A DNA stretch of 64,000 nucleotides, taken from positions 124,001 through 188,000 of the forward strand of contig CAYWJB010000009.1 of NCBI GenBank assembly GCA_964458495.1, read 5' to 3'. This stretch comes from JANWVO01 sp964458495. Its GTDB lineage: Bacteria > Acidobacteriota > Terriglobia > Bryobacterales > Bryobacteraceae. A program made the translations under genes and the position numbers. Positions 60,226 through 64,000 of the stretch are shown here, in pieces. The stretch's first letter is position 1. The number at the start of each line of letters is the position of its first letter. Under the pieces are notes generated by a model, which worked only from the letters and a program-made list of their open reading frames with translations, was not told the origin of the DNA and made no database searches.

Positions 60226-61557
60226 CTAGGGCTTGCGTGGAGGCTTGGGCTTTTCGCCCACGAAGACAAGCAGAACGTCGACGCTCTGGCTCTTTTCGTC
60301 CACGTTTTCCTCCTGCCGGATTTCGCTGAGGAAGTCGAACAGATCCATCTCGCGGATCCGCTGCGCGAAGAGGGCTGCATAGCCGCCCTGGTAGGGTTCG
60401 CCGGGCTTGATGGCCCAGAGTTTGCGGATCGCCGGCTCGGAGATCACATCCAGACCCTGGATCCGGAGCCGTCCCATGGTGTAGACGGGTCCCGGGTCGA
60501 CGTCGACGAAGAGCTCCACCATCTGGCGGTCCTCCCACAGGCGGCGCGACGCCCTGTAGGAGGCCTTCATATGGCCTTTTTCTTTCAGACGGTCCAGAAT
60601 GCGCAGAATTCCTTTCCCGATTTCCGACATTCCGGCGGTTTCTCCGATCCGGAACTGGCCGATTTCCTGAATTTCTTCATCGCTGAACGGCGTCCCGCGC
60701 ACGTGGATTTTCTCCAGCTTGAAGACCGGCCCCTCGTCCACCTCCACAGTCACCACAACGCCGGATACGCCCTCGGCGGGCGCCGCAGTGATCTTCTTCC
60801 ACGACGCCTGCAGGCGCCCCACGGAGTCGTAGACGGGCCGGATCTGGTTTTCAAGCAGGAAGCGGAAATTCGGCTCGAAAAACGGCGTGCCGATGGCCAG
60901 TTGGACCATCTCTTTCTGGAGATAATCCGCGCGGACTGCCTTCGTGTTGACGAACCGCACATCGGCGATATTCGGCGGCGGCGCCTTTGGGCCGAGGACG
61001 ATGGTGAGCTGGTCCTTGCCCACGAGCGTCACGCGCCCCCCCATCGGCTCGCTGACGCCCTTCTCCGCCGCCGCCCGCCCGAGGATGCTCGCCAGTTTTT
61101 CCAGAACCAGCTCCGAGGGCGGGAGCGTCTCCCGCAGCAACGGGAATTCCTTCCGCGCCCGGGCTTCGAATTCCTCCCTGGAGACAGGGACGCGGTCGAG
61201 CATCCACGGGAGGAACTGGCCGGGCTCGGTGACCTCGAGGACCACCTCCAGCGCGCGCGGCGGCAGAATCTCGTAGCGCCAGCCGACCCCTTCGAAGCAG
61301 CCCGTGGCGAGGAGGCGGTCGCGCGCCTTCTCGATGTCCGCCATCCGGACCTGCTGCTCAACGGCGAGGCCAAGGATCGGGGCTGCCTGCTCGAATGTGA
61401 ACCGCTTCAACCCCTCGACGCGCAGGGAGCGAAGGACGAAGGTCTCATCCGCGGCAACCGGCTTGGCTGCGGAAGCCTTCGGGCGTGGCTTCGCTTTGGG
61501 CGTCTGAGCGCTTGCCACGGAAGCCAGCAGAAGCGCACAGATAAGGCGGAATGTCAT
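60226..61557 (-). CDS. POTRA-domain protein (BamA-like, no visible beta-barrel)
   Basis: 443 aa. Signal peptide (residues 1-17, VASAQ), Lys/Ala linker, then repeated POTRA-like units: VLRSLRVEGLKRFTFEQAAPILGL (start), VRFVNTKAVRADYLQKEMVQLAIGTPF, KLEKIHVRGTPFSDEEIQEIGQF and MGRLRIQGLDVISEPAIRKLWAIKPGEPY (about residues 345-373). BamA-type proteins of about 800 aa carry a barrel after the POTRAs; here the frame ends after a final VDVLLVFVGEKPKP. It may scaffold OM protein assembly. ATG 61557 has CATAAT 8 nt upstream. Confidence 0.75.
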   Translation of the reverse strand: MTFRLICALLLASVASAQTPKAKPRPKASAAKPVAADETFVLRSLRVEGLKRFTFEQAAPILGLAVEQQVRMADIEKARDRLLATGCFEGVGWRYEILPPRALEVVLEVTEPGQFLPWMLDRVPVSREEFEARARKEFPLLRETLPPSELVLEKLASILGRAAAEKGVSEPMGGRVTLVGKDQLTIVLGPKAPPPNIADVRFVNTKAVRADYLQKEMVQLAIGTPFFEPNFRFLLENQIRPVYDSVGRLQASWKKITAAPAEGVSGVVVTVEVDEGPVFKLEKIHVRGTPFSDEEIQEIGQFRIGETAGMSEIGKGILRILDRLKEKGHMKASYRASRRLWEDRQMVELFVDVDPGPVYTMGRLRIQGLDVISEPAIRKLWAIKPGEPYQGGYAALFAQRIREMDLFDFLSEIRQEENVDEKSQSVDVLLVFVGEKPKPPRKP

Positions 61558-61565
61558 TTGCTTTC

Positions 61566-61571
61566 ATTATG
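61566..61571 (-). promoter_or_regulatory. -10 box (CATAAT) of the POTRA gene
   Basis: CATAAT on the minus strand ends 8 nt before ATG 61557. The lpd box lies 18 nt away on the other strand, so the two starts are back to back. Confidence 0.35.
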
Positions 61572-61586
61572 TTCGAAAATGCCGGA

Positions 61587-61595
61587 TGTTACACT
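61587..61595 (+). promoter_or_regulatory. Extended -10 (TGtTACACT) of lpd
   Basis: TGT-TACACT ends 7 nt before ATG 61603. The GGAAAGG adjoining the ATG is too close to act as a Shine-Dalgarno, in keeping with a leaderless transcript. Confidence 0.45.
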
Positions 61596-61602
61596 GGAAA
61601 GG

Positions 61603-62997
61603 ATGTCCTACGATGTCATCGTCATCGGCAGCGGCCCCGGGGGCTATTCGGCGGCGATTCGCGCCGGCCAGTACGGCCTGAAGACGGCGCTGGTGGAAAA
61701 AGACCCGTATCTCGGGGGCACGTGCCTCCACGTGGGCTGCATTCCCACCAAGGCGCTGTTGCATACGGCCGAGGTATGGGACTACTTCCGGAACCCCGCG
61801 GCGCAGGGCCTGGCCTGCGAGAATCCGCGGCTGGACTACCCGAAGGTGCTTGAGCGGAAGTCGAAGATCGTCACGACTCACGCCAAGGGCATCGAGTTCC
61901 TGATGAAGAAAAACAAGGTGGAGGTGGTACGGGGCTACGGAAGGCTGCTGGGGCGCGGGCGGGTGGAGGTGCTTTCGGGCAACGAATCGCGCACGCTGGA
62001 GGCGAAGCACATCATTCTGGCGACGGGCAGCGAAGCGCGGATGCTTCCGGGGCTCGAGGCGGACCAGAAGACAGTGGTAACCAACGTCGAGATCCTGTCC
62101 CGGGGCGGGGTGCCGCGGAGCCTGATCGTGATCGGCGCGGGCGCGGTAGGAGTGGAGTTTGCTTCGATCTTCAAGCGGTTCGGCAGCGAAGTGACGATCT
62201 TCGAGATGCTGCCGCGGCTGGTGCCGGTGGAAGACGAGGAGGTCAGCAAGGAGCTGGAGCGGCAGTTCCGCAAGCAGGGCATCGCGTGCGAGACCGGCGC
62301 GAAGGTAGAGCGGATCGAAAAGACGGAAGGCGGCGTGAGGGTGGAGGTGCAGCTGGCAAGCGGCAAGAAGCAGCAGTATGAGGCGGAGACGCTGCTGGTG
62401 GCGGTGGGGCGGAAGCCGAACACGGAGAGCGTGGGGCTGGAGAACACGCGGGCGGAGCTGGACCGCGGCTTCGTGAAGGTGGACGCTTACCAGCGAACGG
62501 CGGAGCCGGGGCTCTACGCGATCGGGGACATCGTGGCGGGGACGCCGCAGCTGGCGCATGTCGCCACGATGGAGGGTCTGGTGGCGGTGGGCCATATTGC
62601 GGGGAAGAACCCGCGGCCGGTGCACAAGAACCGCATTCCCGGCGCGACATACACGGAGCCGGGCATCGGGAGCGTGGGGCTGACCGAGAAGCAGGCACGG
62701 GAACAGGGCTACGACGTGAAGGTGGGCAAGTTTCCTTTCGCGGGCAACTCAAAGGCGTCGATCCTTGGCAGCCACGGCGGTTTCGTGAAGGTGGTGGCCG
62801 ACGCGCGCTACGGTGAGATTCTCGGCGTGCACATCATCGGACCGCACGCCTACGAGCTGATTGCGGAAGCCGTGGCTGCCATGGAAGCCGAGGCCACGGT
62901 GGAGACGATGATGTCGACGATTCACGCCCATCCAACGCTGTATGAAGCCGTCGGCGAGGCGTTCAACAGCGTCTACGGTCTGGCCATCAATGCGTAG
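61603..62997 (+). CDS. lpdA: Dihydrolipoyl dehydrogenase (E3)
   Basis: 464 aa. FAD-binding GSGPGGYSAAIRAGQ, redox-active disulphide GGTCLHVGCIPTKALLH (Cys pair about residues 39 and 44), second NAD-binding GAGAVGVEFASIFKRFG, ATGSEARMLPG, AIGDIV, and the C-terminal catalytic HAHPTLYEAVGEAF. Reoxidises dihydrolipoamide in 2-oxoacid dehydrogenase complexes. First of an lpd-lipB-E2 run. Confidence 0.97.
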   Translation: MSYDVIVIGSGPGGYSAAIRAGQYGLKTALVEKDPYLGGTCLHVGCIPTKALLHTAEVWDYFRNPAAQGLACENPRLDYPKVLERKSKIVTTHAKGIEFLMKKNKVEVVRGYGRLLGRGRVEVLSGNESRTLEAKHIILATGSEARMLPGLEADQKTVVTNVEILSRGGVPRSLIVIGAGAVGVEFASIFKRFGSEVTIFEMLPRLVPVEDEEVSKELERQFRKQGIACETGAKVERIEKTEGGVRVEVQLASGKKQQYEAETLLVAVGRKPNTESVGLENTRAELDRGFVKVDAYQRTAEPGLYAIGDIVAGTPQLAHVATMEGLVAVGHIAGKNPRPVHKNRIPGATYTEPGIGSVGLTEKQAREQGYDVKVGKFPFAGNSKASILGSHGGFVKVVADARYGEILGVHIIGPHAYELIAEAVAAMEAEATVETMMSTIHAHPTLYEAVGEAFNSVYGLAINA

Positions 62998-63646
62998 GCT
63001 GGTCACCCTGGAGCCTGGCCGGACGCCCTACGGCGAGGCCTGGCAGCTGCAGAAGGAGCTGGAGAGCCGCCGGAAGGCCGGCGAGATTCCCGATCATCTG
63101 CTGTTGCTCGAGCATCCTCACGTCTTGACGCTGGGGCGGAACGGCAGGCAGGAGCATCTGCTGGTGAGCCGGAGCCGGCTGGAGGAGCTGGGCATCGAAT
63201 ACTTTGAGATCGACCGTGGCGGCGACATCACCTACCATGGCCCTGGGCAGATTGTCGGCTACCCGATTGTCGACCTGAGGGAATGGAAGCGTGACGTGGT
63301 GGCCTATGTGCGCGGCGTGGAGGAGGCGGTGATCCGCACGCTGCGGCGATTCGGCATCGAATCCTGGCGCGAGCCGGGGGCCACGGGAGTGTGGACGCGG
63401 GAGGGCAAGATCTGCGCCATCGGGGTACACATCTCCCGCTGGGTGACTACGCACGGTTTCGCCTTGAACTGGACGACGGATCTGAAATACTACCAGTACA
63501 TCGTGCCGTGCGGGCTGGCCCGGCCGGTGACGTCGATGGAAGCGTTGGGAGTGCGCCCGGAGCGCAGCGAGGTGCATGCAGCGCTCGCCGGGGAGTTTGC
63601 GGAAGTTTTCGAATACGATACGGCGCCGGTTGCCGCCGGCGCATGA
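62990..63646 (+). CDS. lipB: Octanoyl-[ACP] transferase LipB
   Basis: 218 aa. LLLLEHPHVLTLGRNGR, then RGGDITYHGPGQIVGYPIVDL and GVWTREGKICAIGVHISRWVTTHGFALN, which hold the catalytic Lys (GKICAIG) and neighbours, and YIVPCGL with the catalytic Cys. Transfers octanoyl from ACP to lipoyl domains, for the E2 gene that follows. ATG 62990 overlaps the lpd stop by 8 bp. Confidence 0.96.
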   Translation: MRRLVTLEPGRTPYGEAWQLQKELESRRKAGEIPDHLLLLEHPHVLTLGRNGRQEHLLVSRSRLEELGIEYFEIDRGGDITYHGPGQIVGYPIVDLREWKRDVVAYVRGVEEAVIRTLRRFGIESWREPGATGVWTREGKICAIGVHISRWVTTHGFALNWTTDLKYYQYIVPCGLARPVTSMEALGVRPERSEVHAALAGEFAEVFEYDTAPVAAGA

Positions 63647-63677
63647 CGAGAAGAAACGGTACCAGGAGAATACGATC

Positions 63678-64000
63678 ATGGCCGATGTTGTGATGCCGCA
63701 GATGGGCGAAAGCATCGTGGAAGGCACTCTGACGAAGTGGCTCAAAAAGGTGGGCGACCGCGTGGAGCGGGACGAGCCGCTGTTCGAGATTTCCACGGAC
63801 AAGGTGGATACCGAGATCCCGTCTCCTGCCGCGGGCGTGCTGCAGGAGATTCTGGTGCAGGAAGGGGCCACGGTGGCCATCAATACGGTGGTGGCGCGGA
63901 TCTCCGAAGCGGGGGAAGCGGTTGCTGCGGCGCCCGCCCCTGCCGCGGAGGCCCCCGCACCAGCGCCCAAGCCCGAACCTGCGGCTGCGCCTGCGCCCGC
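63678..64000 (+). CDS. 2-oxoacid dehydrogenase E2 (dihydrolipoamide acyltransferase), truncated by window end
   Basis: At least 107 aa seen. ATG 63678 has AGGAGA about 8 nt upstream. Lipoyl domain: VMPQMGESIVEGTLTKWLKKVGD and the lipoylated Lys in ISTDKVDTEIPSP (about residue 42). An Ala/Pro-rich linker begins near residue 83 and continues past the window. The acyltransferase core is outside, so pyruvate, 2-oxoglutarate or branched-chain specificity cannot be decided. The MGESI motif is typical of SucB/BkdB-type E2. Confidence 0.92.
   Translation, partial: MADVVMPQMGESIVEGTLTKWLKKVGDRVERDEPLFEISTDKVDTEIPSPAAGVLQEILVQEGATVAINTVVARISEAGEAVAAAPAPAAEAPAPAPKPEPAAAPAP

Overview
The window looks like chromosomal DNA of a high-GC, Gram-negative bacterium, most likely an acidobacterium of the Bryobacteraceae/Solibacter type. 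This assignment is inference. It rests on lipid A, Lpt, Mla and PE-synthesis genes (a two-membrane envelope), a dnaK-dnaJ-hspR operon, many secreted proteins with Solibacter-like architecture (FecR, DUF1080, secreted RraA, TPR, and a BNR protein whose tail resembles the Solibacter C-terminal domain), and an HpnK-like gene next to Mla genes. I saw no rRNA, tRNA, CRISPR array, phage or intact transposase gene. Coding density is high, and most genes sit in short, tightly overlapping runs.

Layout. 1-5.8 kb: a partial BNR-repeat secreted protein, a FecR protein, a Cys-rich mini-protein coupled to a PIG-L deacetylase, an MFS transporter and a polysaccharide deacetylase. 5.8-13.3 kb: gap, secreted RraA-like protein, speA, an SDR, a second deacetylase-fold protein and a P1-family aminopeptidase. 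13.3-16.9 kb: an Mla-type lipid transport operon (permease, ATPase, MCE protein) ending in an HpnK/YdjC-like gene. 16.9-29.4 kb: 7Fe ferredoxin, galU, DinB protein, PLP Cys/Met-metabolism enzyme, CPBP protease, sugar isomerase, sppA, typA, der and a MidA-like methyltransferase. 29.4-35.6 kb: a 26-residue Lys/Ala peptide behind a near-consensus promoter, rlpA, a sigma-54 activator, a GT4 glycosyltransferase and small membrane, TPR and lipoprotein genes. 35.6-39.3 kb: hspR, dnaJ and dnaK with a HAIR-like operator. 39.3-41 kb: an alpha/beta hydrolase, then an approximately 860-bp non-coding segment bounded by inverted repeats. 41-46.4 kb: a concanavalin-like secreted protein, an AAA ATPase, an AMP-ligase/ACP/PlsC fusion and a TPR protein. 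46.4-51.7 kb (minus): M20 peptidase, psd, pssA, a degenerate Asd-like protein, lptE, holA. 51.7-56 kb (plus): fabZ, lpxA, lpxI, a Gfo/Idh/MocA oxidoreductase, a TonB-like protein and a small membrane protein. 56-64 kb: a FliA-like sigma factor with a long N-terminal extension, a sugar porter, a DUF1080 protein, a POTRA-domain protein, then lpd, lipB and the start of an E2 gene (2-oxoacid dehydrogenase complex).

Envelope construction dominates the window. Lipid A synthesis (fabZ/lpxA/lpxI), LPS export (lptE), PE synthesis (pssA/psd), OM lipid homeostasis (Mla) and possibly OM protein assembly (POTRA protein) are all present.

The most interesting sequence-level signal is regulatory. Many start codons are preceded by a TANNNT box (often extended, TGnTANNNT) exactly 7-10 nt upstream, which would put transcription starts at or next to the start codon (leaderless mRNAs). 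In three divergent gene pairs the two -10 boxes overlap on opposite strands and would form symmetric bidirectional promoters. Other points of interest are the inverted-repeat segment, the 26-aa basic peptide, a probable Asd pseudoenzyme and five exact 34-residue repeats in the MCE protein. All coordinates and motifs were read by eye; no database search was possible.
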